Shown: positions 16,642-24,138 of the stretch, piece by piece | How the letters are laid out: each line of letters opens with the position of its first letter | Position numbering within the stretch: position 1 is the stretch's first letter | Program-made: the position numbers and the translations under genes | Assembly (NCBI GenBank): GCA_965370365.1 | Contig: CBDUSP010000009.1 | Location: 1-36,968, forward strand | DNA from: DAIDHZ01 sp965370365 | GTDB lineage: Bacteria; Chlamydiota; Chlamydiia; Chlamydiales; SM23-39 | Direction: 5' to 3' | Length of the DNA: 36,968 nt | The notes under the pieces: generated by a model | The model's database searches: none | Told to the model about the DNA's origin: nothing | The model's input: only the letters and a program-made list of their open reading frames with translations

Positions 16642-19430
16642 AGAGCCTCCGGTTAACGGTGTTTATAAGTGGTATTAGCTTTCTTCTTGCTCCTTTTAGC
16701 ATGGGTGCAGCGACTTGGCAGGGGACGACAGATGTGTGGGCGCTGGACAGCAACTGGACCGTTCCACCAACGTATCCACAGAAGGCGGGTGACGTTGCCA
16801 TTTTTTCCACAGCTTCTCCCCTCAACCAGCCATCTGTTAAGGCAGAGACAATTACTATAGGATCGATTCAGTTTAGTCCTGATGTAGGAACGACGATTTT
16901 GGAGAGTGGAGGGGGATTGATTTTTGAAGGATCCTCTGCATCAATCAGCGTGAGCTCTACTGGAAATATAATTGCAGCGCCCATCACACTCTCTAGCAAT
17001 TTAAGCATCACGTTTTCTTCAAGCAGCGCGGATTTAACGCTCTCCAAAGAGATCTCCGGATCTGCTAAGTCCCTTACAATGAGTGGTGCTGGAACCCTAT
17101 CGTTGCAAAATAGCGGAACAAAAAATTCCTATGGAAATATGGTGATCAATTCTGGGACTGTGCTCGTACAAGAGAATACTCTCGGCTCAGGAAGTGTGAG
17201 CCTCTTAGGAGGTACCTTTAAGCTTTCTGGACAGGTTTTATCGGCGCAAGCCTTTGCTTTAAGTAACAACGCTGTTTTTGATACTAATGGGCACATCTTA
17301 TCGCTATCAGGGATTATAAGTGGAGATGTCCTCACACAGACAGACGCAGGATCGGGAACCTTAAAGCTTTTAAACACAAATAAATACACAGGCGGGACAA
17401 TCGTAAAAGGAGGCGTCTTAGAGATTTCTCAAGATGGAAACTTGGGAGACGCCTCAGGCTCTCTTGCTTTAGAGGGAGGGACTTTACGAGCAACAAGTTC
17501 ATTTTCTTTGGGAGCAGCGCGCTTCGTTTCTTTAACGGGCAACCCGACGATTGCTCTAAGTGGAAGTGGCATTAGGTTCACAATTCCTGGAAACATCACG
17601 GGAACGGGATCTTTGACAGTCAGTGGAACTGGCAATACGCTCCATTTAAAAGGAGAGAGTTCCTATTCAGGACCTACAAGTGTTGTTGGCGCCACCTTGG
17701 AGGGAGATACATCAAGTCTCAAAGGAGTGATCAATGTATCATCGCCAGAGGGGACGGTTGTTTTTAACCAAGCATCAGAGGGGACGTATGCGGGGAGTTT
17801 TTCCGGAACTTCAGAGACTTCCCTAAACTTAACAGGAGGGGGAACCTATACATTTTCTGGGGATAGCTCATCTTCTTCGAGTTCTGTGACCTTATCAAAT
17901 GCACATCTTGTTTTGACGGGACAGCTCGGGAGCTCTTCATTCACAGTCGATGCGAATTCATCACTAGAAGGCACAGGAACTCTTTCTTCACCCGTTACAG
18001 CCTCAGGTCAAATCATCCCCGGGATTGATGGAGAGGGAACCTTAACGGTTAACGGGGACGTGACCTTTGGAACGCTTAGATCGGAGGTTGATCCTTTGAC
18101 AAATGGTTTACTTCAAGTAAATGGAACGGCGAACTTGAATAATGGTCCTTTGATCATTAGTCCAGCAGATGCAGGTTTTTATGGACTTACAAAAGAGTAT
18201 ACACTTTTAAACGCCACGACTCGCTCCGGGACATTTGCGCCTCCTACTGTGACAATTCCAAGATTTGTTCCAACGGTTAGTTATACTTCAACATCCGTTC
18301 TTTTAACTCTTCTCAACAAGACGCCTTTTCTTGGATTTGATTTTTCCAACTCAAATGAAAAAGCGGTTGGAGAAAATTTAGATGCGCTCAGCTTACAAAA
18401 TCTTTTGAGTCCAGATCTTACCTTTGTTATTAACTCTTTGACAAATCAGAGTACATCCGCTGTAAACAAGGCTCTTGATCAGATGCACCCAGCTGCTCTC
18501 GGGGCATTTGCTGAACTTCAAATGAACCTTGGTGGGCAGTTTTTATCAACATTGAGCAGGGCAACATCTTTTTGCGGATGCTCACAGCCAAATCGTTTTT
18601 GGGTAGAGCCGTTTGGCAATTGGCTCGATGTGGACACTCGAGACAAGAATTTGGGCTTTGATGTAACGACAAAGGGGGTTGCTGTTGGGTATGATCGCGA
18701 ATTTTTTGGGTTTTGGACAGTGGGTCTTGGCGGCGCTTATAACTCAAGTGATCTTGGGTGGTCTTTAGATCGGGGATATGCGTATTTAAAAGGGGCCTAT
18801 GGCGCTCTTTACACAGACCTTGTAATGGGTAATTTTGCCCTTGAAGGTTCTGTTTATGTTGGCAAAGATTGGTATGATACGATGCGTCACATCCGTTTTA
18901 CCGCAATCGACCGCCAGGCAACCTCGCACTCCTCGGGACTTGATATTGGAAGTCGGTTGAATCTTGCCTACTATTTTGGAACATCCAGCTTTCTTCTCTA
19001 TCCCTACTTAGAGATCGACTATTTGTATCTCAAGAACTCTTCGTTTACCGAGACAGGGGCGATGTCGTTGAGTTTGGATGTCGATGAATATACAAATTCG
19101 ACGCTTCGGGGGCAAACGGGGATTATGCTTCGATTTGCAGATCGCAATCGCGATGATACGATCTGCATTTCACCTCTTCTTTCGATGGGATATCTAGTAG
19201 AAGCCCCTCTCTATCGAAGCTCATATAAGGCGCGATTTTCAGGGGAACCGATTTCCTTTCATACGCAAGGATGGGACACAGTATGGCATTTATTGAATTT
19301 GCGTCTTGGTCTCGGGATAACGTATCGATGCTTTTCTCTCGACTCTCTATACATTGCGGATCTTTCTCCAGATGGAGGTTCTCCCTACACAAACCAGAGA
19401 GCCAATTTCCGATTTAGCTACCGATTTTAA
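16638..19430 (+). CDS. PATR-type autotransporter, second of a tandem pair
   Basis: A 930-residue paralogue of the preceding protein with the same layout. The signal peptide reads SLRLTVFISGISFLLAPFSMG. An N-terminal ATWQGTTDVWALDSNW motif is followed by degenerate PATR repeats (for example SGTLKLLNTNKYTGGT near residue 240). The linker ALDQMHPAALGAF precedes Cys646-Gly-Cys648, and the beta-barrel (about 652-930) ends in Phe. Barrel and linker are strongly similar to the first protein, while the passengers have diverged and this one is shorter, which suggests tandem duplication followed by surface diversification. I chose TTG 16638 because it overlaps the upstream stop (TTGA) and follows AGGTGGG; a GTG at 16629 is also in frame but lacks a Shine-Dalgarno. 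The pair is probably co-transcribed. Confidence 0.88.
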   Translation: MKSLRLTVFISGISFLLAPFSMGAATWQGTTDVWALDSNWTVPPTYPQKAGDVAIFSTASPLNQPSVKAETITIGSIQFSPDVGTTILESGGGLIFEGSSASISVSSTGNIIAAPITLSSNLSITFSSSSADLTLSKEISGSAKSLTMSGAGTLSLQNSGTKNSYGNMVINSGTVLVQENTLGSGSVSLLGGTFKLSGQVLSAQAFALSNNAVFDTNGHILSLSGIISGDVLTQTDAGSGTLKLLNTNKYTGGTIVKGGVLEISQDGNLGDASGSLALEGGTLRATSSFSLGAARFVSLTGNPTIALSGSGIRFTIPGNITGTGSLTVSGTGNTLHLKGESSYSGPTSVVGATLEGDTSSLKGVINVSSPEGTVVFNQASEGTYAGSFSGTSETSLNLTGGGTYTFSGDSSSSSSSVTLSNAHLVLTGQLGSSSFTVDANSSLEGTGTLSSPVTASGQIIPGIDGEGTLTVNGDVTFGTLRSEVDPLTNGLLQVNGTANLNNGPLIISPADAGFYGLTKEYTLLNATTRSGTFAPPTVTIPRFVPTVSYTSTSVLLTLLNKTPFLGFDFSNSNEKAVGENLDALSLQNLLSPDLTFVINSLTNQSTSAVNKALDQMHPAALGAFAELQMNLGGQFLSTLSRATSFCGCSQPNRFWVEPFGNWLDVDTRDKNLGFDVTTKGVAVGYDREFFGFWTVGLGGAYNSSDLGWSLDRGYAYLKGAYGALYTDLVMGNFALEGSVYVGKDWYDTMRHIRFTAIDRQATSHSSGLDIGSRLNLAYYFGTSSFLLYPYLEIDYLYLKNSSFTETGAMSLSLDVDEYTNSTLRGQTGIMLRFADRNRDDTICISPLLSMGYLVEAPLYRSSYKARFSGEPISFHTQGWDTVWHLLNLRLGLGITYRCFSLDSLYIADLSPDGGSPYTNQRANFRFSYRF

Positions 19431-20059
19431 GCGCGAGCACTCCAGGAAAAGCCCATTGCAAGAGAACCTCCTACAACAGTTCTTGCACCCAAACGAATGC
19501 ACCCATGGATTAGAGGGGCTGTACATTTTTTTACCGCTTCCTCTGCAACTTTATCGAGCAAGTGATTGGCCCCTTTCGTGGCAAGCTTGAGGGAATTTCT
19601 TTTTAAGAATCCTTTCTGATGAGTCTGTTTTTGAGAAGGGGATCGTACCCTCTCTTCGGCCATCTCACAGGCTTTGTGAGCGAGATATTGAGCTTTCTCT
19701 TGAGCCCAAGTTTCTGTCGATGGAAAGTTCATCTTCAAAGCTTTTTGATAGGCATAGTGTCCAGCAATGACTCCACCTGTTGTTCCAATGACTACGGCGT
19801 TTCTTTCTGTGGTTTCAAAATTCCAAATGTGTCGAGCGATTTGTGATGTGACCCCAGCTGCAGCAAGAGGCGCTCCCACTGCGGAAACAAGGACGGAAAG
19901 GCGGTGCTGTGGAGGAACCTTGCTTATTGAAAGAAGCGTGATTGGGGCTGCATAGGCAGTAGCACTAAGAGCTTGAGAGGCGACAAGTAAACTACAGGTT
20001 GCTCCAGCAGCTTTTCTTGCATAACACGAAGGACTTTGTTCTTTAATTGGAGGCGCCAT
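19427..20059 (-). CDS. Hypothetical protein with hydrophobic N-terminal half
   Basis: A 210-residue protein of no recognised family. Residues 17-50, 55-75 and 88-103 are rich in Ala/Val/Ile/Gly and could be membrane segments. The C-terminal half is polar and basic (SPSQKQTHQKGFLKRNS) with an Ala-rich helical part before a Gly-rich end. There is no clear Shine-Dalgarno before the ATG. A perfect 20-bp palindrome overlaps the start codon, and a TATAAT lies only about 14 nt upstream, so the mRNA leader would be very short. Its 3' end overlaps that of the convergent autotransporter gene by 4 nt. It may be a membrane protein or secreted factor; no function can be given. Confidence 0.68.
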   Translation of the reverse strand: MAPPIKEQSPSCYARKAAGATCSLLVASQALSATAYAAPITLLSISKVPPQHRLSVLVSAVGAPLAAAGVTSQIARHIWNFETTERNAVVIGTTGGVIAGHYAYQKALKMNFPSTETWAQEKAQYLAHKACEMAEERVRSPSQKQTHQKGFLKRNSLKLATKGANHLLDKVAEEAVKKCTAPLIHGCIRLGARTVVGGSLAMGFSWSARA

Positions 20060-20078
20060 AATATTAATTAATATTATA
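20058..20078 (-). promoter_or_regulatory. Perfect 20-bp AT palindrome overlapping -10 box and start codon
   Basis: Positions 20058-20077 read ataatattaattaatattat, identical to its own reverse complement. The minus-strand TATAAT (20078 to 20073) is embedded in one end and the ATG of the 210-residue hypothetical (20059 to 20057) overlaps the other. A weak -35 TTTTAA sits 17 nt upstream. A dyad at this position would suit a repressor operator, though AT-rich palindromes also arise by chance. Confidence 0.4.
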
Positions 20079-20129
20079 GCACCAACAATGCTTAATTAAA
20101 ATAATACTACTTATTTCAATTAAATCGTT

Positions 20130-21131
20130 CTAAAAGTCAAAGGTCATTCTTGTCGTAAGCCCTTGAAGAGCAATGGCTGAACTTTTTACCCCAGTCTCTT
20201 TAGCTTCTTGGGGAGTTCCTGAAGTGGATCGATAGATCTCGTGGAGATTAAACCAGGAGTTTAACTCATATCCTCCAAAGAGCTCCATCCGCGAGGAGCA
20301 GAAGTTTTTTTGCCAAGAAAGGCCGAAAATGGCCTGCACAGAAAACGCAGGGCGGACATCGTGGTAGCGTGCATCTCGGATGATAGCGGATCGCGTCCTA
20401 TCCGTTTGCTTTGTTTTGTTGTGATATGATCCGAGGACGCTTGCAAAGGTTGTCGCGGCTGTCAGATAAAAATCGCCTCCAAAATACCAGTCGACCATCG
20501 TTCCAAAACGAAAACCGCCGCCTACAAAATCCCATCGATTGCGAATTTGTGTGAGTGCTTCCACAGAGCTATCAAAGTAACGAATGTTCCAGTTTTGATC
20601 CATCCACGTGACGGTTCCTCCTCCCAAGAGGCGGAGTCTTAGATGAGGGTTTGGAATAAACATGCGATCAACTAAGAAATCAAACACATTGTATTTCATG
20701 TGGATGTGGCTTGTTGCTCTTGTAAGAGGACTGCCTGTTTGTGGCCAGGTTCCATTTAGATACTGGTTCGCTGCATCGGGCGCTGAAACACTATTTGTTC
20801 CACTTGAGCTAAGGCGGGTGTATTGCGCCCACATTTCCCAGTAGTTAGGGGCTCTAAAATAACTTGCAGCGACTCTAAATCCAGGCTCTCCATCAAAAGT
20901 AGCTACTTGGTAATCGCCTTGGGCGTAGACAGGGGCAGCTGGAGAAGGGTTTTTCATTTTTATCGCGTATTCAAGCGCCCCTTCTTGCACTCTCCAAAAG
21001 AGAAAGCTTCCGTGCAAAGAAAACGCAGGAGTGTCTTGTTTAAAAAGATCCGCGTCATGCGGTTTTTGCTCTGTTTCATGAGCAAAAGCAAATGTGCTTG
21101 CAAGGAGTAACGGCAACAGACTTTTCATCAT
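20130..21131 (-). CDS. MOMP-like pore-forming outer-membrane protein (Legionella-type OMP family)
   Basis: A 333-residue outer-membrane beta-barrel. A signal peptide (SLLPLLLASTFAFA, cleavage near residue 18) is followed by the segment LHGSFLFWRVQEGALEYA, characteristic of the Legionella major OMP-like porins that are expanded in chlamydia-like bacteria. Alternating amphipathic strands, aromatic girdles (YFRAPNYWEMWAQYTRL) and a terminal Phe (MTFDF) fit a porin inserted by BAM. The ATG at 21131 is immediately followed by ATG 21128; GAGGTG upstream is better spaced for the second. It is divergent from the glycosyltransferase gene and lies 70 bp upstream of the hypothetical at 20059, which has its own promoter-like site. 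Its exact substrate is unknown. Confidence 0.82.
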   Translation of the reverse strand: MMKSLLPLLLASTFAFAHETEQKPHDADLFKQDTPAFSLHGSFLFWRVQEGALEYAIKMKNPSPAAPVYAQGDYQVATFDGEPGFRVAASYFRAPNYWEMWAQYTRLSSSGTNSVSAPDAANQYLNGTWPQTGSPLTRATSHIHMKYNVFDFLVDRMFIPNPHLRLRLLGGGTVTWMDQNWNIRYFDSSVEALTQIRNRWDFVGGGFRFGTMVDWYFGGDFYLTAATTFASVLGSYHNKTKQTDRTRSAIIRDARYHDVRPAFSVQAIFGLSWQKNFCSSRMELFGGYELNSWFNLHEIYRSTSGTPQEAKETGVKSSAIALQGLTTRMTFDF

Positions 21132-21225
21132 TCACCTCATAAAGAATATATTTTTACAAAAACTGCGCTCTCGATGCAAGAAGTTTCTTGATTTTATAGC
21201 AAAAATTTTTCACAATCTTCCACTT

Positions 21226-21927
21226 ATGTATCGCTATTTGTTCATTTTTTTAGTTTTTGTTTGTGAGGCAAAAGAGACGATTTGCTTGAACATGATCGTC
21301 AAAAATGAAAGCCAGGTGATTCAAAGATGTTTGGATTCAGTCATGCCTTTTATCGATTACTGGGTTATTGTCGATACGGGATCAATCGATGAAACGCAAA
21401 AAATCATTAAAAAACACCTCAAACACATTCCTGGAGAGCTCCATCAAAGAAAGTGGAAAAACTTTGGAGAGAATCGAACAGAGGCGTTTGAGCTTGCGAA
21501 AAACAAGGGTGATTACATCTTGCTCATCGACGCAGATGATACATTAAGTTTTGATGCAGGATTTTCGTTTCCCGATTTGAGCCATGATTCCTACAACATG
21601 TGGCGGGGGACGCAAGCATTTTCTTATTTGCATCCGCAGTTGATTCGAGGAGATTTGCCCTGGAAGTGGGTGGGGGTCACGCACGAGTATTTATCCTGTG
21701 ATGAGAGCCTCTCTTCAGCCACTTTGGATACCATCAAATATGTCTCTGGCGATGGAGGACATCGCTCTTCTGGGGGGAGGAAATTTTTAGAAAACATTCG
21801 GCTTCTTGAAGAGGGGCTTGAAAAAGAGCCGGATAATGCCCGCTATGCTTTCTATTTAGCTGAGAGCTATAGAGATGCCGGACAAAAAGGCAAGGCACTT
21901 GAGTGGTTTCAAGATCGCATTTGCTGA
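21226..21927 (+). CDS. Glycosyltransferase family 2-like protein, probably 3'-truncated
   Basis: A 233-residue protein that starts with a hydrophobic, signal-like segment (YRYLFIFLVFVCEA). It then has the GT-A features of family 2 glycosyltransferases that combine with TPR repeats: ICLNMIVKNESQVIQRCLDSV (20-40), WVIVDTGSIDET, and the metal-binding IDADDTL (Asp102-Asp105). The last 40 residues begin a TPR (DNARYAFYLAESYRDAGQKGKALEWF) and then stop after DRIC. Members of this type usually continue through more TPR units. The truncation falls where a foreign outer-membrane fragment begins on the other strand, so I infer a deletion or rearrangement. The catalytic domain seems intact. ATG 21226 is chosen because conserved sequence follows at once; the frame is open to 21094. 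Confidence 0.65.
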   Translation: MYRYLFIFLVFVCEAKETICLNMIVKNESQVIQRCLDSVMPFIDYWVIVDTGSIDETQKIIKKHLKHIPGELHQRKWKNFGENRTEAFELAKNKGDYILLIDADDTLSFDAGFSFPDLSHDSYNMWRGTQAFSYLHPQLIRGDLPWKWVGVTHEYLSCDESLSSATLDTIKYVSGDGGHRSSGGRKFLENIRLLEEGLEKEPDNARYAFYLAESYRDAGQKGKALEWFQDRIC

Positions 21928-22186
21928 TGGAATCTAGGGGTGTCAGGTGCATAGTCGTAATAAACGTTCACACCGAGAAGGTTGCAGAAAGAGTTTGCTT
22001 CTCCGGGAATATATCTAAAGCCAAGACCCGTACTGATCGCATATTTTGCATTGTCAAAGCGATATCCACGAAAGTCGACCATAGGAAGTACGTGTCCTGG
22101 CCGTGCATCGGGAGCAAAGACAATCTCGGCGAGCGAATAGTTTGTTCTGTATGGTTTTTCATGTTCCCCATAGCCTTCAGTGTGGC
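21909..22186 (-). pseudogene. Fragment of an outer-membrane beta-barrel protein (inverse-autotransporter-like)
   Basis: Translating the minus strand in the frame that ends at the TGA at 21911-21909 gives about 90 residues without a credible start. It contains YSLAEIVFAPDARPGHVLPM, VDFRGYRFDNAKYAISTGLG, FRYIPGEANSFCNLLGVNVY and YDYAPDTPRFHQQ. The order AE-x-F-x-P, DxRGY, (N/S)xGLGxRY and GxNxYYDY is that of intimin/invasin-type (inverse autotransporter) barrels, as used in large chlamydial outer-membrane proteins. Only this portion remains: no signal peptide, and the frame ends at the junction with the glycosyltransferase gene. I read it as a remnant left by recombination. The family match is by eye. 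Confidence 0.55.
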
Positions 22187-23122
22187 TTAAAAGGATTCGT
22201 TTGGGATAAGGGATTGAGGAGGTCCTCTCTTTCGGTGAATTTTGGTCGAAGGGCTGGCGAATGAGTTGTTCAGTGGCTTCTTAATTTGTCCGCCCAATAC
22301 CTGGAAAGATCCTGGGAGAGGAGACTCAATGGAAAGCAGCTCCCCTGTGAAGGGGTGAACAAGCTCAAGTAATTGAGCGTGAAGGAATAAGCGCCGCGTT
22401 GGGTTTTCTGTAGAGCCATAGCGCTTGTCTCCGACAACGGGATGGCCGGCTCTTTTGCAGTGCGCCCGAATCTGGTGTTTTTTTCCAGTCTCGAGGGTCA
22501 GGTGCACGTAGGTATATTTAGCAGATCTTCGATAGACTTCAAAATGGGTGATTGCCATTTTCCCCTCAGGGGATTCTACGACATTTAAGTTCGGTAACTC
22601 AAGAAGCGGACACTCCCAAGTTCCGGAGTCCTCTTGGATGTTTCCCTCGAGAATAGCGAAATAGCGCCTTTTTAAGTCATGGTCATGAAACAGTTCCCCG
22701 AGTTTTTCTGCAGACTCTTTCCCTCTGGCAAAAATTAGGGCGCCAGAGGTTTCGCGATCAATCCGGTGGACTGCCGTGATCTGGTCTGTGTCATAGTACT
22801 TTCGAAGAAGCCCGAGCGCGTGTTCCTTGAGGCCCCCATCATCGAGCGCGGTGCTAAGCAGTCCCTCTGGCTTGTCGATCACAACGAGATAGCGATCTTC
22901 ATAGAGAATCGGGACTCCTGGAACGCGGGGACGGGCAAACGTTTCTTTAGCTGTGAGGACCTGACCGGCCTCTAAAGTGATGTTTTCTTTTTTAACAACA
23001 GTGCCATCAATAGCAAATCTTCCGGCCTTTAGCCAGTTTTGCAAAGTGCGCCTGGAGCTATCTGGATAGAGCTTACGGAGACCTTTGAGGAGGGGTGTTG
23101 ACTCAGAGCATGTAAATTCCAT
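22187..23122 (-). CDS. RluA-family rRNA/tRNA pseudouridine synthase
   Basis: A 311-residue pseudouridine synthase. Residues 1-60 form an S4-like RNA-binding domain (RRTLQNWLKAGRFAIDG). The catalytic domain has ILYEDRYLVVIDKPEGLLS, the RluA motif HRIDRETSG (119-127, catalytic Asp122), RRYFAILEG, and THLTLETGKKHQIRAH-like residues near 235 (actual start VHLTLETGKKHQIRAH). The family resembles RluC/RluD, which modify 23S rRNA; the exact target is not readable. The last 31 residues are unusual: residues 281-298 are encoded by half of the palindromic repeat at 22230-22283 and the tail continues into unrelated sequence. The native C-terminus therefore seems to have been replaced. It lies 18 nt after the release-factor-like gene, probably in one operon. 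Confidence 0.88.
   Translation of the reverse strand: MEFTCSESTPLLKGLRKLYPDSSRRTLQNWLKAGRFAIDGTVVKKENITLEAGQVLTAKETFARPRVPGVPILYEDRYLVVIDKPEGLLSTALDDGGLKEHALGLLRKYYDTDQITAVHRIDRETSGALIFARGKESAEKLGELFHDHDLKRRYFAILEGNIQEDSGTWECPLLELPNLNVVESPEGKMAITHFEVYRRSAKYTYVHLTLETGKKHQIRAHCKRAGHPVVGDKRYGSTENPTRRLFLHAQLLELVHPFTGELLSIESPLPGSFQVLGGQIKKPLNNSFASPSTKIHRKRGPPQSLIPNESF
22230..22283. repeat. Palindromic repeat family A, copy 2 (half element)
   Basis: The stretch from tttcggtgaattttgg to gaatgagttgttcagtg matches the right half of the element at 12584-12758 (12702-12757) with few differences. The left half is missing. It lies inside the 3' end of the rluA-like gene and encodes its last conserved-free residues. 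It therefore marks an insertion or recombination breakpoint next to the beta-barrel remnant. Confidence 0.7.
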
Positions 23123-23140
23123 GCTAGAGAGTATACATCC

Positions 23141-23548
23141 TCAAGAACTTTCATTGGGCTTTTTTCTAAGCTGTTTATTCTGAGAGTGTTGCGTTTTTTC
23201 TTGTCGGACCTTTGCTTGGACCTTTCTGGATCTACGCTTTTTCTGACGCCTAATTTTGTCGATGAGCTTTTGTTTTTTGCTTTTTTCTCGGAAAAGATTT
23301 TCTTCAATTTTGTCACAGAGCATCTGTCTTGCCCGATAGCGATTGAGCGCTCTTGAGCGTTCTCCTTGGCATTTGATCTCGATTTTTGAGGGGATGTGTT
23401 TAAGGTAGACGCAAGAGGAGGTTTTATTGACTTTTTGGCCTCCTTTGCCGGAGCCTAAAATAAATTTTTCAACAAGGTCTTCTTCGAAGATACCAAGAGA
23501 TTTCATTCTCTTTTCAAGAAGCTCGGATGTTTTTTTAGATGGGGCCAT
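23141..23548 (-). CDS. Class I release factor-like ribosome-rescue protein (GGQ domain)
   Basis: A 135-residue protein containing only the peptidyl-tRNA-hydrolysing domain of release factors. The GGQ motif (36-38) lies in LGSGKGGQKVNKTSSCVYLKH-type sequence, followed by SKIEIKCQGERSRALNR. The long, highly basic C-terminal tail (about 90-135) is Lys/Arg/Gln-rich. No stop-codon recognition domain is present, so it should act on stalled ribosomes. The sequence around NKTSSCVYLKHIPS resembles the mitochondrial C12orf65/MTRFR type as much as bacterial ArfB (YaeJ). The gene overlaps the thioesterase gene by 14 nt, has no obvious Shine-Dalgarno and is probably translationally coupled to it. Confidence 0.85.
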   Translation of the reverse strand: MAPSKKTSELLEKRMKSLGIFEEDLVEKFILGSGKGGQKVNKTSSCVYLKHIPSKIEIKCQGERSRALNRYRARQMLCDKIEENLFREKSKKQKLIDKIRRQKKRRSRKVQAKVRQEKTQHSQNKQLRKKPNESS

Positions 23549-23960
23549 GAATGACAGCTACAGTGTGTCTAGAAATTGCAATGAGTTTGTTTTCCTCGTT
23601 TTCGATTTTAATTTCCCATACTTGCGTTGTTCTTCCAATGTGAAAAGGTTTTGCCGTGGCTTTTAAAATCCCCTTCGTTACTGGGCGTAGATGGTTGACG
23701 TTAATCTCTAACCCGACACATTTTTTGAGTTTTTGATCGACACACAAATTCGCTGCCATACTTCCCAAAGTTTCTGCAAGCACACACGATGCGCCTCCGT
23801 GCATGCTTCCCATTGGTTGCATGTGTTTTTTTTCAACCGGCATCTTCGCAATCAGAAAATCATCTCCCGCTTCTACGTACTCGATTTCCAAAAGATCAGA
23901 GAGAGATCCTTTGCTAAATTTATTGAGCGCATCGAGGTCAATTGGATTTGTCCAGATCAT
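23535..23960 (-). CDS. Hotdog-fold (PaaI/YdiI-type) acyl-CoA thioesterase
   Basis: With the start at ATG 23960 the protein has 141 residues. The motif MQPMGSMHGGASCVLAETLG, with His54 and Glu63, is the active site of hotdog thioesterases of the PaaI/YdiI/MenI group. LEINVNHLRPVTKGILKATA and GRTTQVWEIKIENEENKLIA are the remaining family strands. It hydrolyses an acyl-CoA or aryl-CoA; the substrate is not readable. The frame is open to 24038, but those extra residues come from the palindromic element at 23968-24143. ATG 23960 lies about 4-5 nt after the expected transcription start of the promoter at 23971-24000, so the mRNA would be nearly leaderless and lacks a Shine-Dalgarno. Confidence 0.84.
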   Translation of the reverse strand: MIWTNPIDLDALNKFSKGSLSDLLEIEYVEAGDDFLIAKMPVEKKHMQPMGSMHGGASCVLAETLGSMAANLCVDQKLKKCVGLEINVNHLRPVTKGILKATAKPFHIGRTTQVWEIKIENEENKLIAISRHTVAVIHGPI

Positions 23961-23970
23961 GATGTTCAGT

Positions 23971-24000
23971 ATAATACCAATGATCATAAATAACTTGCAA
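23971..24000 (-). promoter_or_regulatory. Promoter of thioesterase operon, supplied by inverted repeat
   Basis: On the minus strand TTGCAA (24000 to 23995) is followed after 18 nt by TATTAT (23976 to 23971). Transcription would begin near 23964, leaving only a few bases before ATG 23960. The promoter lies wholly within the left arm of the 176-bp inverted repeat. Confidence 0.5.
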
Positions 24001-24108
24001 TTTGAGCGTGTCAAAGCGGCAAATTTCGCGTATCGCAAGTCGCATTGTATTGGACAATACTATGCGACTTACGATACGTGAAATTTGCCAGCTTTCACAC
24101 AGCTCAAA

Positions 24109-24138
24109 TTGCAAGTTATTTATGATCGTTGGTATAAT
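24109..24138 (+). promoter_or_regulatory. Mirror-image outward promoter, antisense to the efflux gene
   Basis: In the right arm TTGCAA (24109-24114) and a consensus TATAAT (24133-24138) are separated by 18 nt. This is the symmetric counterpart of the thioesterase promoter and points into the 3' end of the emrB-like gene on the opposite strand. If active it would produce an antisense RNA. Confidence 0.45.

Noticed and set aside
21928..22190. Plus-strand continuation of the glycosyltransferase in another frame
   Set aside because: The translations of all three plus frames after 21927 do not resume TPR sequence, so a simple frameshift does not explain the early stop; the minus strand holds the beta-barrel fragment instead.
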